NCBI GenBank assembly: GCA_019054805.1
Contig: JAHQIY010000008.1
Span: 1,225,501-1,289,500, forward strand
Length of the DNA stretch: 64,000 nt
Source of the DNA: Brachionus manjavacas
Taxonomy: Eukaryota; Rotifera; Eurotatoria; Ploima; Brachionidae
Direction: 5' to 3'
Shown here: one piece after another, positions 1 through 11,100 of the stretch
Numbering within the stretch: the stretch's first letter is position 1
How the letters are laid out: every line of letters starts with the position of its first letter
Notes under the pieces: generated by a model
Databases searched by the model: none
Told to the model about the DNA's origin: nothing
Seen by the model: the letters and a program-made list of their open reading frames with translations, nothing else
Translations under genes and position numbers: made by a program

Positions 1-560
1 AATTTAAAATTACTCTTTTTTTTTTTTAAATATTATCTCTTTGCTAAACTTAAATAATGCAGCAACATTCTCAAGACCCTGGATATAGTGCATCGCCACA
101 ACCCGAAATACGGTTTTGGCGCATGCAACACAAGTTAAGTTGAATTTAACATGGGCGAGATTTAGTATAGCGCCTGCGCCAATGATGTGTTCTAGGTTGT
201 GGCGCTGCATTATCGAACAAAGGAATACGGTATACATTTACAATAACCTTCTTCTTATTCAAAAGCCTTACCAAAAATAGGGATCAGTATATGTGGCGGA
301 TTTTCATTTAAATGCGCAACAGAATTTGCGGTATTTTTACCTTATTTTATTTTGCTTTACTTCGTTTTAATAAAAAATATTTATTTTTACTTAAAAAAGA
401 AATCTATGGAAAATATGAACGCTGAGTTATTTTGGGAAATTTTGGGAAAATATTTATGACCATATTGAGCTCATAAGTACAACTCCTTTTTCAAGATAAT
501 GATCTAGAACATACATCAACCTTGTGTATTTCATATCTAGCAAAAAATGATATGCTTTGG
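1..560. other. AT-rich DNA with one GC-richer open patch
   Basis: From about 50 to 235 the sequence is richer in G and C than its surroundings and is open on the minus strand for about 60 codons, with several Cys and His residues. I do not recognise the peptide. Short inverted similarity lies at the two edges of the patch (aataatgcagc near 54 and gctgcattat near 206), so it could belong to a foldback repeat rather than an exon. No gene is called. Confidence 0.2.
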
Positions 561-599
561 GTAACTTAATCTTTTATTATTTTCAAGTATTAAAAACAA

Positions 600-780
600 T
601 TTAAAGCTAAGATCACCGCCAAAATCACCGAATTTAAACCCAATAGAGCTTTTGTTGAATTAGCTTATTTAAGGGGCAAAAACATAAAGGCGATTTTGAT
701 GCGTTTGATGCTATTTTGGAGTTTGAAAAAACATTAACTCCAGAAAATGTCAGAATTTTATAAATCTCTTTAAAAAGTTA
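600..780 (+). pseudogene. Tc1/mariner-type transposase, C-terminal relic
   Basis: Translation from about 612 gives SPPKSPNLNPIELLLN, the Tc1-family block around the last catalytic acidic residue (usual form SPDLNPIENLW). A shifted frame then gives TPENVRIL, matching the tail that usually precedes the end of these transposases. Stops and frameshifts interrupt it, the catalytic core is absent, and no terminal repeat was found. It is a dead fragment. Confidence 0.55.
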
Positions 781-789
781 GAATTATTT

Positions 790-1985
790 TAACTATAAAA
801 TTAAATAAAAAAACAATCTGAATTAAGGCAATTAAGATCTTTATTGAGATAAAATATTTTATGGGGATGGTCAAACCATTAGTTAATATTTTATCGGTTT
901 TTTTAAATTTTGTAAATATATAAGAGATTAAATATTTTTTTAAAAACCATCAGTTAAATATGAATTTACGTTTTTTTTAAATAAAAATTTTTAAATTTAA
1001 TTGAAATTTTTTAAAAAATTTCAAAATTACCAAATATTTCATTTTAATTAAAATTTATCAAAAAAAATGAGTTTATTAAAAAATAACTCGTGTTTTTTTT
1101 AAACTTATTTTTAGTAGCCACGGTTAGCCTGTGCATTTATAGATGGATCGTTGTCGATTGTAATTATATATTTGCACGTATTACTACAAATTTTGCAATT
1201 GGCATTTAACTCTCATAAATGCTGTTGTTGATCACTCGGTTGCCGTGTAATCGTGATGGTTGATGGATCTACCACCTTTTTTTCTAATATCTTGGATAAG
1301 TCAATATTAAAATAGGAATAATATAAGCATTCATTTTTAGCAATGTGCAATTTTATCAGCAATCGGTTTAAGGTTTAAATACATTTTTAAGTTATTTAAT
1401 TAATTTTTTTCAATTATTGTTTTTTTAGTTAAGTTTGGGTTTCATTTGTATCTTTTGTTGCAATTATAGAAGTTTTAAACCGAATAAATCATTTTGTAAT
1501 TAATTAACACTTTTAATTTTTATGGTCATATTTTCACTTTTCATCAAAATATTGAAGCAGAAAAATTTGAGTTAAAAAATGAGTTTACAAGATAAATAAT
1601 TCATTTAATTAGCTCATGTCAAAACTTCACCATAATTTACGGAAAAAAAGGAAAAAAAAAGTAAAAATTTTAAATTTCTTTTTCTTTAAAAATAAAAGAC
1701 TTAAAAAAAAACAAAAAATTTCTAAAAAATGTCAAAATTTCGTTTAATATTTGACATTTTTTTTTAAAAACTATTTTAATGAAAAATATAGTAAATTTAC
1801 GTAGAATACCGTAAAATATAGTAAAAAATAGTCAAATTCAGATATCGTAACACACTGTAATAAGCTTACCAATTACATTAGAAAAAAAATTGAAAAATGA
1901 AAGCTGGGATACATTTCCTAAGTCTTTTGGTTCTAATCCTAACTCTTCACGCTCTTTTTTTCAGAAAATAATTAATACAATTAAA
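790..1985. other. AT-rich intergenic DNA
   Basis: No open frame or known motif was found. A GC-richer island lies at about 1115-1280 and carries no recognisable coding sequence. At 1780-1860 the motif gtaaatttac/ttacgtaa recurs and the run ends in cacactgtaa, as in the repeat clusters near 34.7 and 60.6 kb. Confidence 0.3.
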
Positions 1986-1989
1986 AAAC

Positions 1990-2765
1990 TCATCATCAAG
2001 TGAGATACCCAAAAAAATCTTGATCTCAAAAGAGAACAAAAGTGACATTGAAAAAGCTATCCTCTTCTAGAAGATTCTGGAGGAAATTTTCTCAGAGGCT
2101 AGAGACTTTTCTTTCGACCATAACTTCCAAAAAATGGTTAAAACTCATGTCATAGGAAAGGATTATCTCTGGGATAGTTCATATTTAAATGCCGGTAAGT
2201 CATTCCCGGATATCACACTTGAAGAGCTTAAGAAAACTTAAAAAAACTAAAAAATGACTCAGCTTCTGGACAAAATATCTTTCTGACTCATTTCTAATTG
2301 AGTTGATGATATTTTTAAAATCTGTATGGCGGCATCCGAAATTCCAAACGCTTGGAAAATTTCTAAAATAATCATGATTCCGTAAAAAAAGGGTTAGTTC
2401 GGATCTGACAAAATATCAACCTATTAGTGTTACTAGCTGCCTCGGTAAAGTTCTATCACAAATAGGCTTTACTGTTTAGGCAGCATCGGCGTACGTCAGA
2501 CAATTTGGTCTTCTTAACCCAAAAGGTCTCTGAGACATTAGTAAGAAAAAAAAAACATGTTCTCTCTTCTTTGATATCTCAAAGACCTTTGACAAAGTCT
2601 GGCATATTGACCTAATATATTAGATAAGCAAAACTGGAGCGCCCCTTTGTATCCTAGAGTGGGTTAATAAATTTGTGTATATTCGCAAGTTCTTTGTTAA
2701 GTTAAATAGCTTTGGCTCGGATTCGGAGCCTATTGACACTGGGGTTTCCCAAGAAGCAGTTAAGT
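1990..2765 (+). pseudogene. Non-LTR retrotransposon reverse transcriptase relic
   Basis: Three broken frames together resemble the N-terminal half of a LINE reverse transcriptase. There is a block like IPNAWKISKIIMIP, then KYQPISVTSCLGKVL, then RTSDNLVFLTQKVSE, then FFDISKTFDKVWH, in the order expected for jockey-like enzymes. The GVPQGS block appears decayed (GVSQEA near 2745) and the sequence stops there. Frameshifts and stops make it non-functional. It resembles the LINE copies at 46.5-47.8 kb and 48.5-49.5 kb and may be an older member of that family. Confidence 0.75.
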
Positions 2766-3072
2766 GATAAAGAATAATAAAGTGATATAATATAGTGTCG
2801 ATTTCACTCAACTACTAGTCAATTTTTTATTTTTTGTTTTTTTTTTTATTAAACTGAATTAAATGATATTTTTACTGATTTTGTGGATAAAAGATTTAGA
2901 AGATTTTTTTCATTTTTTTTTTAATTTAGATTAATTAAGACATTTTTGTTGCTTGTTCTATCCTTAAAAAAATTTTAAAATCAAATTTTTGTTGAATCAT
3001 GTGCTTTTTGAGTGATAGGCTGTGAAATTTTTTTTTCAAATTTAAAAAAAATTGAATCGAAAAAATCAGAAA

Positions 3073-4677
3073 ATGCAGTGTGATTTTTGTCAAGCTGAAC
3101 GTGAAGAGTCTTATCTTTTGAATCTTCCGTGTGGTTACTTGGTATGCTTTGAACACATTGAGTCAATAAGCTTGGCATCTTGTTGTTTCATGTGTCAAGA
3201 ACATTCACTTTACCAAGCGGCTTGTTTAAGCATGAAAAAAAATCGAGTCAAACTCAACAAAATAAATTATTTTAAAATTAAAAATTTGGTCACCGCTAGC
3301 TGTGAGAAAATAGATTCGCTGAAAAGCGATCATCAAACTGACATTAAGAACCACTTTTCAAATATAATCAATCAGATCGATTTAAAGCGAGAATTATTAA
3401 AGAATCAATTTAATAGTCTAATTGATAATTATTACATGGAACTGGTTGACCAAGTTAAAGGGAAAGAAACAGAATTTATTGAAGAAACAAAACAAAAATT
3501 GACCCAAGTGGACACTGGCGAATTGAAAGAAAAATTAGAAAATCTTTCCGGTTTAGATTTCAATGGTGAAGAACTGTCTGTTTTAGAAAATGAGACCAAT
3601 ATTTTGGCAAATTTATATCAAGATAAATTAGAAGATTTTTTTCAAAATTACGAAAGGTTGGAAAAAATTAAATTTAATAAAGGTGATAACAAACTAGACG
3701 TCAACTTATCAAGTCAATTCGGAACAATAAACTTCCTAAAATATTCATCTTCTGTGGAAAATTTGAGTGTTATTTCCGATGATCAAAATCAAGATCAGTC
3801 GATTTTGAAACGTTTATTGACCGAAGAAAATCTGAATAAAAAAAAAATTAAATCAATAAAACTACCTATTTTTCCTTCAAAATTTGTAGAATTTAATGAT
3901 GAGAAATTAGTGTTTACATCATTAATTAAACCGTACAATCTTGTGTATTTAAATCGAAAAAATGGTGAAATAAGTCAAGCAAGTAGCCCTGGATCAGATT
4001 CAAGAATCGATTTTATTTTATCAGATAATGAAAAAATTGTAACTATCAGGTTTTGTAACTTAGTTGAAATTTGGGAAAATTGTCGATTTTTAAGATCATT
4101 TATGTGTCCTCAAGTCAAAATAATTTTGGCTGATTTATTCGAAGAAGAATTGTTTTTAGTTGACGCAAATTACAAACTTTCAATAAGAAAATACTCAAAT
4201 GGTCAAGTTTTTAAATCTTTTAATTTGGAAAAAACCGGTTTTTTGAAAGTTTTGAGTAGCGATGTGCTTGTTACAGGACATGGTGATATGATAGTCAAAT
4301 GGAATGTTCAAAATGGAATAAAAATTGACTCGATTAAAATGGCAAGTTCAGTGAATGTAATTGAGAGGCTTAATGGAAATCAAATGGTTGCCGGGACTAG
4401 TGATGGTAAAATATGTTTGTGGAATTTAAGGAGTTCGGAATTTATCACAAAACAGTGTCATAGTGATGAGGTGCAGTTCATTCAGATTTGTCCTAATAGT
4501 GATATTTTGAGTTATAGTTCCATTGACCAAACCATCAAATTTTGGAATCTGGATTTAAATCTTATGCATAAGATCTATTTGCCGGGTGTTAAACATGGAA
4601 TATTTTTGAGTGATAATAAACTGATTTATGCCAGTCTGGGTAATCTTCAACGCGAAGTTTGCATGATAGAAAATTAA
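3073..4677 (+). CDS. Zinc-finger / coiled-coil / WD40-repeat protein
   Basis: Single-exon frame of 534 codons. An upstream in-frame TTG at 3052 is open, but the first ATG is at 3073 and is taken as the start. Residues 1-55 hold a RING- or B-box-like cluster: CDFC, then PCGYLVCFEH, then CCFMCQEH. Residues about 60-215 are charged and likely coiled coil, with several KLENL-type heptads. From about 245 onward there are WD40-like blades, the clearest being GHGDMIVKWNVQNG, GTSDGKICLWNLRSS and SSIDQTIKFWNLDL. The layout recalls TRIM-like or TRAF7-like scaffold or ubiquitin-ligase proteins, but the finger spacing is irregular and ligase activity cannot be claimed. A polyadenylation-type signal (caataaag) lies near 4799. 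No intron is seen. Confidence 0.8.
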   Translation: MQCDFCQAEREESYLLNLPCGYLVCFEHIESISLASCCFMCQEHSLYQAACLSMKKNRVKLNKINYFKIKNLVTASCEKIDSLKSDHQTDIKNHFSNIINQIDLKRELLKNQFNSLIDNYYMELVDQVKGKETEFIEETKQKLTQVDTGELKEKLENLSGLDFNGEELSVLENETNILANLYQDKLEDFFQNYERLEKIKFNKGDNKLDVNLSSQFGTINFLKYSSSVENLSVISDDQNQDQSILKRLLTEENLNKKKIKSIKLPIFPSKFVEFNDEKLVFTSLIKPYNLVYLNRKNGEISQASSPGSDSRIDFILSDNEKIVTIRFCNLVEIWENCRFLRSFMCPQVKIILADLFEEELFLVDANYKLSIRKYSNGQVFKSFNLEKTGFLKVLSSDVLVTGHGDMIVKWNVQNGIKIDSIKMASSVNVIERLNGNQMVAGTSDGKICLWNLRSSEFITKQCHSDEVQFIQICPNSDILSYSSIDQTIKFWNLDLNLMHKIYLPGVKHGIFLSDNKLIYASLGNLQREVCMIEN

Positions 4678-5820
4678 CAACATTTCTGTTCTTTTAAATA
4701 ATGTTAAAATTAAAGTCAGTTTAATTTTTTTATTTAATAAGTTTTAAAAGAATTGAAAAATTTTGAAAGTTAAACACTAATAAATTTTTTTTTAAGTTCA
4801 ATAAAGTTCCATAAGGTTCCTGAATTTTTTATACTATTATTGGATTTAAAAGAAAAGGAAAACATTTTTAAACTTCAATTTATTCCAAATTATATTTTAA
4901 TTTTTATCTATCTTTTAATATTTATTTGTTTTATTTTTGTCTTTTCTTTTAATTAATGACTCAAAAAAAAATTCGAAAATTAGAATTAAATAATATGACA
5001 TAAAAAAACATATCAGATCCATTAAAACTTTACTTAATTATTTGGATATTATTTAGATTCCTAATCAAAATTCTTAAAAGGAAAAATGAAGATCTTGCCA
5101 AGATCCTAATCAAGATTCCTAATATATTGATAAAGGAAAGAATATTCTAGGAAATAGAAATTTATATCTAAAATTTTTTAATATTTTCAAGTCAAGATTC
5201 AAAACTTTAGCTCGATTTACGTTATTCTCAAAAACTGCATACTTTTAAGGACATTGAAGATGCCTCACCGCTAATCTTATAAAAATTACCACCTTTTATA
5301 AAAATATTACTATGGAATAGATGTTCTTTTATCTTTTAGCAGAGTTTTAATCAAGTTAGATTTTTTTTTATTAAATTAGCAGAAGAGTAATATTTACGCC
5401 TTCTTTTAAAATTTTAGTATTCAACAAAAAACGACATTAAATGCCGAAGGAAAGAAATTTCTAAAAATTTAAAAAATCAAATTTAAATTTCTATTAAAAA
5501 AAGTCTTGGAAAAATTTAAAAGGAATTTTATTTAAAATTAAAATTATTTCCTTGAGCAAAAATTTTCAAATAAAACTTGTATCATCAAATTACCTGTTAT
5601 ATAAAAAATTTTCTCATATTTTAAAGTTTATTTTGGAATTTTTTATTTCAAAAATATTACCAGGAAAGATCGATCCGAACTTTTCAGTTTATTAGTTTTT
5701 AATATTTTTTTGAATGCTTGATTCAAATGCTTTAAATCTAAAAATTGATTTTATCATAGGATTTAATTTTTTTTTTTTTTTTTTAAATCTACATTTAAAT
5801 TTGCCTATTTGTTTGATCAG
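4678..5820. other. AT-rich intergenic DNA
   Basis: Contains the likely 3' UTR of the WD40 gene to about 4810. Beyond it is low-complexity A/T sequence with a few copies of a decayed motif (aagatcctaatcaagattcctaat, split across 5040-5130) that also appears loosely near 30.1 kb. No coding potential was seen. Confidence 0.4.
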
Positions 5821-5821
5821 A

Positions 5822-6095
5822 GACCGTATAGCCGAATGGTTTGCAGATTAGTCATGCGAGCAGAGGGTCGAGGGTTCAATACCCGCTGAGGGTGAAAAAA
5901 ATCTTCAAAATATCTCTGCAATACGGGGCCAATGTTTTAGCCTCTTTTATCATAAAAATAGGGGCACCAGTTTCGACTGGGTAATAATTGCGGTGTAGAT
6001 GATCAACTCGATTCAGTAGCCTCGGTGTCAGATCGAAGCCTTTGCTTAAAAAGGTACTTGAAAAGGAGATGAGCGCCTCTCCATTATCCACTAGA
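5822..6095 (+). repeat. tRNA-derived SINE
   Basis: The head has a pol III A-box-like sequence, tagccgaatgg, at about 5828 and a B-box-like ggttcaatacc at about 5874, spaced as in tRNA genes. The acceptor and anticodon stems do not pair well enough for a functional tRNA. An unrelated GC-richer body of about 170 bp follows. A decayed piece of the same head occurs at 59288-59340. The minus-strand open frame across the body is not considered coding. Confidence 0.65.
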
Positions 6096-6275
6096 ATAGA
6101 AAAGGGACAATTATTATTTGTTTGATTAAATTTATTAAAAATTTCTCAAATACAATAATTTTTTTTTTCTTAGTTCAATTCATAACTAGAATCTAAAATT
6201 TAAAAAAAAAAAAATTTTGAAGTTTATTTCTTATAAATTAAAAGTTTTTTAATATTTTTAAAAGTAAGCTATAGT

Positions 6276-6653
6276 TCAATTTACCGGATCCATACAAAAA
6301 GTATCTATATAGCCAGGTCTGCATTCACATACAATGGTTCTAGTCAATTTTTTATAAAAACATTTTCCATCGTTTAGACAAGGATTGGGAACATTTTTTG
6401 GACACGGAAAATATGATTGATTTGGGTCCAAAGAAGCTGATGTAGTTGTAGTTGAAGTATTGTTTAGACTGCAATCGTTTCCGTAAAAACCAGGATAACA
6501 TGCGCAAAAGGCAAGCTTTTTAGCTACTAGGATGCATTTGCCTCCATTAAAACATGGTCTATCCTTGCATTTAACATTTAGCTGGCGCCTGCCCCTAAAG
6601 GCTGATAGATTGTCAAGAAGAATTACGCTAATCAAAAAAATGTAAATCCGCAT
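6276..6653 (-). CDS. Small secreted protein with two EGF-like modules
   Basis: Single-exon frame of 125 residues starting at an ATG. Residues 1-18 (MRIYIFLISVILLDNLSA) form a typical signal peptide, so the product should enter the secretory route. EGF module 1 spans about residues 29-61 (CKDRPCFNGGKC, then CACYPGFYGNDC). EGF module 2 spans about 84-121 (CPKNVPNPCLNDGKC, then CECRPGYIDTFC). Each shows the six-cysteine order and the CxCxPGxxG tail. A Thr/Ser-rich linker separates them. There is no membrane segment, so it is probably a secreted ligand or matrix peptide, and its partner is unknown. The stop is followed within about 50 bases by an AATAAA-type signal on the minus strand. Confidence 0.8.
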   Translation of the reverse strand: MRIYIFLISVILLDNLSAFRGRRQLNVKCKDRPCFNGGKCILVAKKLAFCACYPGFYGNDCSLNNTSTTTTSASLDPNQSYFPCPKNVPNPCLNDGKCFYKKLTRTIVCECRPGYIDTFCMDPVN

Positions 6654-8148
6654 TTTAAAAAATATTTGGGAAAAAAATTCTCAATTTCTCTTCTTTAATC
6701 ATTTTATTGACTTTTTTTAAAGACGAAAATTAAAAAGTAAATATTTAATTTTCTCATTTAAATGGTCAAATAGAGTTTATTTTTCGTTTTATGTTTGAAC
6801 TTTAACAAATATTTAATAAAAACAATACTTTTTGCCTCATTTTAACATGATTTATATTTCATGATTAATAAATTTCAGTAAAAATTTTGGATTTTACAGA
6901 AAATGTTTAACAAATAATGCTTGCTTTTAAAAATTAAAAAATAACAAATAATTTAAGATTTTCTCAGATCATGATTAGATATTAAAAGAGGCAAATAGTT
7001 TTAATAATTTATTCTTCGGTACTTCTATCTTGTATCACTTTCCCGAAAGTATATTTCAAAAATTCAATTTTTAAAATAAAAAATTAAAATTAAATAATTA
7101 TTTAAAATAATTTATTTTAAATCAACATGTATTTATTTCAACAAAAACAATGGTCTAATTTATGATAAATATTGATACCGGAAATTAATGTTGAAATACA
7201 CTCTTAAAAAAATATGGAATATAAATAGAAGAAAACAATATATTATGTTTTAAATAGTAAACTTCAAGTTGATTTTTAGAAAAATGAAAATTGTTTTCTA
7301 CTTTAAGGGTAAAAATTTAAATTTAAATCAGCTTTTTTCAAAATTCATAAAGTCAAAAACAGATCAATTGACTTGCATATATTTTCTTGAAACCTATGAC
7401 AAAAAAAGTTAAAAAAAAGATTGCTTTTTTTTTCTTAATTTAATTTCTAAAAAAAATTTTTTAAACCGAGCTTTCAAACTTTATTTGCATGGTTAAAATT
7501 TTAAAATTAAATTTGATCTATTTTAAAAATCAAAGTATTAGGCTCTCTATTTTAAATTATTCTCGACTTCATATATACTTGACAAAACAACTTTTTTTTT
7601 GAAAAAAAAATTAAATTCAAGTTAAATAAATTGACTTTTAATATATTTTAAAGTCAAGTTTCTAGCTAGTGACATTGAATTAACTTGAAAATAACTAAAT
7701 TATTTTCCTGATACTTTATTAATTCAATTAATTTCATTAAATTTAAGTAAACCTTTCTACCAAATAGTCTTTCAGTTAAGTTTAGGTTAGAAAAGACACA
7801 TCAGCGGTTTTAAAAAAATTTTCTTTAAAAAAATAAAAGATTAAATTACACAATTTTTATCCTATTCCTTTAAGCACTAATTAGTGGATAATAATTTAAA
7901 ATAAGATTTTCTATATCGCATAAAAGCATAAGCTTTCTTGATAGATTTCAAGGTTAAGCAATAGACTGGTGGTTCTAACTGAGAAGAGAATATAAACTAG
8001 TTTAAAAATTCATCTCGAGTTTAATTGAATTTTTTTTATTTAAAATAAATTAATAAATCAGATCCAAAAAAATAACCAAAGCAAAAAAAATACAACCAAT
8101 TTCGATTTAAAACTAATAATACTCAAACAACTTAAATAAAACCAAATT
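6654..8148. other. AT-rich spacer between two minus-strand genes
   Basis: Extremely AT-rich, with only short poly-A and poly-T tracts. No open frame, tRNA-like box or terminal repeat was found. The left edge should hold the promoter of the EGF gene. The right edge should hold the 3' UTR of the colmedin gene, with an AATAAA-type signal near 8038. Confidence 0.4.
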
Positions 8149-11100
8149 TTAAACTAGTTCCAAAGAGTAAGTGATCAAATGTTCAGAGTCCCATGCGTAC
8201 AATTTTTGGTCATACGGATTATAGGATAGATGAGTGTTTTTTTTATACGGTTGAATAAATTCAATTGATTGTAAATAAGAAAACTTGTTGTCTAAATTGT
8301 ATAAATCAAACATTAATCTAATGACTGTGTTCTGTGATCCATGGTATTGAAGAAAATAAATTTTTCCGCAAATTATGAATCCATTTAGGATCTCATCAAG
8401 ACCTTTGTCCAACAGAAATGTCTCTTGATGTCTTTTACTGTAAAATCCTATCTCATTTCTCTTTTTCAATGCCAGCTTGGGCTTAGAGAATTTAATTACC
8501 ACTGTTTTTTGAATAGACATGTCATCAACGTTCAACTTGGAAACATAAATATTCATTCTGGATCCATTTCGGTACACTACCCACACTCCATTTTCATCTA
8601 TTGAAAAATCAACACAGCCCACATGCTCTCTATGATCACTATACACTCTACAGTACTGTTCGACAGTATCATTCTTTGGCAAATGCAGAGAAATTTCGGC
8701 AACTGTTTTTTTCAAGTGCAGGTCGTATCTGACCAAGGTGTCAGTGTTGTAAACATGATAAAATAGCGAACCTTGGTATACAACATGACCAGTGCCATAA
8801 AAAGGCTTTGGCAAATAATACATTTTTGAATGTCGATTGGAATTTATGTCCTGCAAACTTTCGTATTCAAGCAGAGAATTATCTTGACAAAAATTAATAA
8901 AAAAGTAGTACATTTTTTTTTGTATTTACTATAGTATCCTCTTGTGATCCATATTTTATCTGCCAAGCTTTTTCGACGCGGCATCGGGTCTTTCAAAAAT
9001 GCGCCATAAGATACTCCTTGCATGTACGCATTGTACAAAGGTATTCCAACACGGGTTAGTTTACATACTTAAATTGAATTTTCTTTTTCTTAAATTTTCT
9101 TTTTTATTTAATAAATTACCTTCTAGGTTTGGCAAAGAACGATATGAAATACCCGAATGACCACACTCTAAAAATAAATGTAAATAAATAATTTTTAATT
9201 TTTTTTTCTTATTCAGTCTTAGTGTACTCACGTCTATAATTAGTATATTCAACTGTAATAACAGGATTGGCTCGGAACTTTGGCTCAAAAAATTCTTCAC
9301 CTTAATTTTAACTTATTTTAAAAGTAACTCCGCCAAATATTCTATTTAATTATGCATCTTTTTTTTTGCTAAGCGAGAAGCATCTAGGCTAAAAGAAAGT
9401 AATAATTTAAAATCTTATTTCTAAAAAGCAAATTTAAAATACTAAAAAAGTTTTTAATCAATTTTTAATTAGTGTTCTTAATTATTTAAAAAATTTTAGG
9501 CGGAAATGGTTAAATTAAATATCTTATTTAGATTATTAGGAATTATTTTTTTGCTTAATTCAAATTGTTTACATTCGATCTAAAAATTATAATCATTAAA
9601 ATTTGTAATTGAATTTGATTCATTAATACTTGATTATTTTGTTATAAGTAAATTTCACTTGGCAAGCTGAAGACAATTTATGACCATTAACGTAAAAATC
9701 AAAGTTTTAAATCATTGATGTAATCAAATTAATCAGAAAAAGTATTTTTGATTATTTTCATTCAAAAAATTATTTTTTTTAATTCGGCAATAATTTATTT
9801 AAAAAACATATGAATTAATAAAATATTTAAAAATATTTATTCAATAGTTTTTGGTATAAAAGTCCAATTTAATGGTCCCTAGCCTGTAGATTTTATCAAA
9901 GAATTTTCAATAGTCATGACCAAGCATAAAATAACTTTTTCATTAAAAAAGTTAATTGTACAATGGTTATTTGATAAACGGTTAACGTTATAACTACAAA
10001 AATTTTTTTTATAATCATTGAAATTTTTGTATGAATTTATAATTAAAGCCAAATTTTAACTTTTAAAAAATATAGAAAATTTAAGTACATACTAGGCTAA
10101 AGCTTTTTTGATTAAGAATGCTTGGTTTAACAGCATTATCTTAGCTTTAAGTTCGCATCAAATTTAAAATTCTTAAAATAATGCGTCATCAAGAATTGAG
10201 TTTAAGACAAAAAATAGAAATATTTTTTTATGCATTTGGTGCAGGAAAAATTAAAAAAAAATCAAACCGATCAAAAAATGTTTAATTAGTCATTTATGAA
10301 TTCTAAATCTAAACCGCATTTTTAAAAACTACTACTAATACATTTATTTCTACTAAATATTTTTAATTCTTATTATTTATTTTTACGCGACGATGGTGTA
10401 AACTAAAAAATAAAAATTTTTGAATTTTTTGAAGATAATGATAAAATTCTTGTTCAAATTTTAGTTTTCGTTTCGTAAAGGTGACCAAGATGCAATTATC
10501 TAACCTAAAATATTAAATATATGCTTCTAGTGTTAACTTAGCAAAATGAATGTCCATTTTAAGTAAAAAATTAATTTTTTTCCTAAATTATAAATTTATA
10601 TATGTTTATTTTTGTCAAATTGAAGTTTGAAATCAAGATCAAAATAAATGAAATATTTATTATAATAATAGAAAATAAATAATTTTTTCTAAAGTAATTA
10701 TTTGATATGTTAAGTCAAGTTTATTTTCATTTATAAAATTTTAAAAAATACCTTTTTATAGAAAAATTTCAGTTAAATATTGAATATTTACTATGAAAAT
10801 ATGATCCTGCAAAAAAAGATAATATCAAAAATTAACTACTAAACTTCTATTAATTAATGACAATTGCCTACAAAAATCTGACCATAAACTTCAATCTGCA
10901 ATTTTTTTAGTGATCAATTGACAAATATTTTTAATAAAGGAACATATTTTTAATTCTATAAAAACTTTTTTTCTTAATTTTTCACGAGCTTATGAATTTT
11001 GGTACAAAAGAAAATAAAAAATTATTAAAATTTTCCTAAATTAAAACTAACTTTAACATCTTTCCTCTTCTTCGCTTTTCCTCTTATTTTTATCCCGATG

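Noticed and set aside
5822-5895. A functional tRNA gene
   Set aside because: Promoter boxes are present but the acceptor and anticodon stems do not pair, and a SINE body follows.
8883-8913. Extension of the olfactomedin exon upstream to an ATG at 8913
   Set aside because: It runs into a 47-nt intron. Splicing at 8930/8882 restores the domain.
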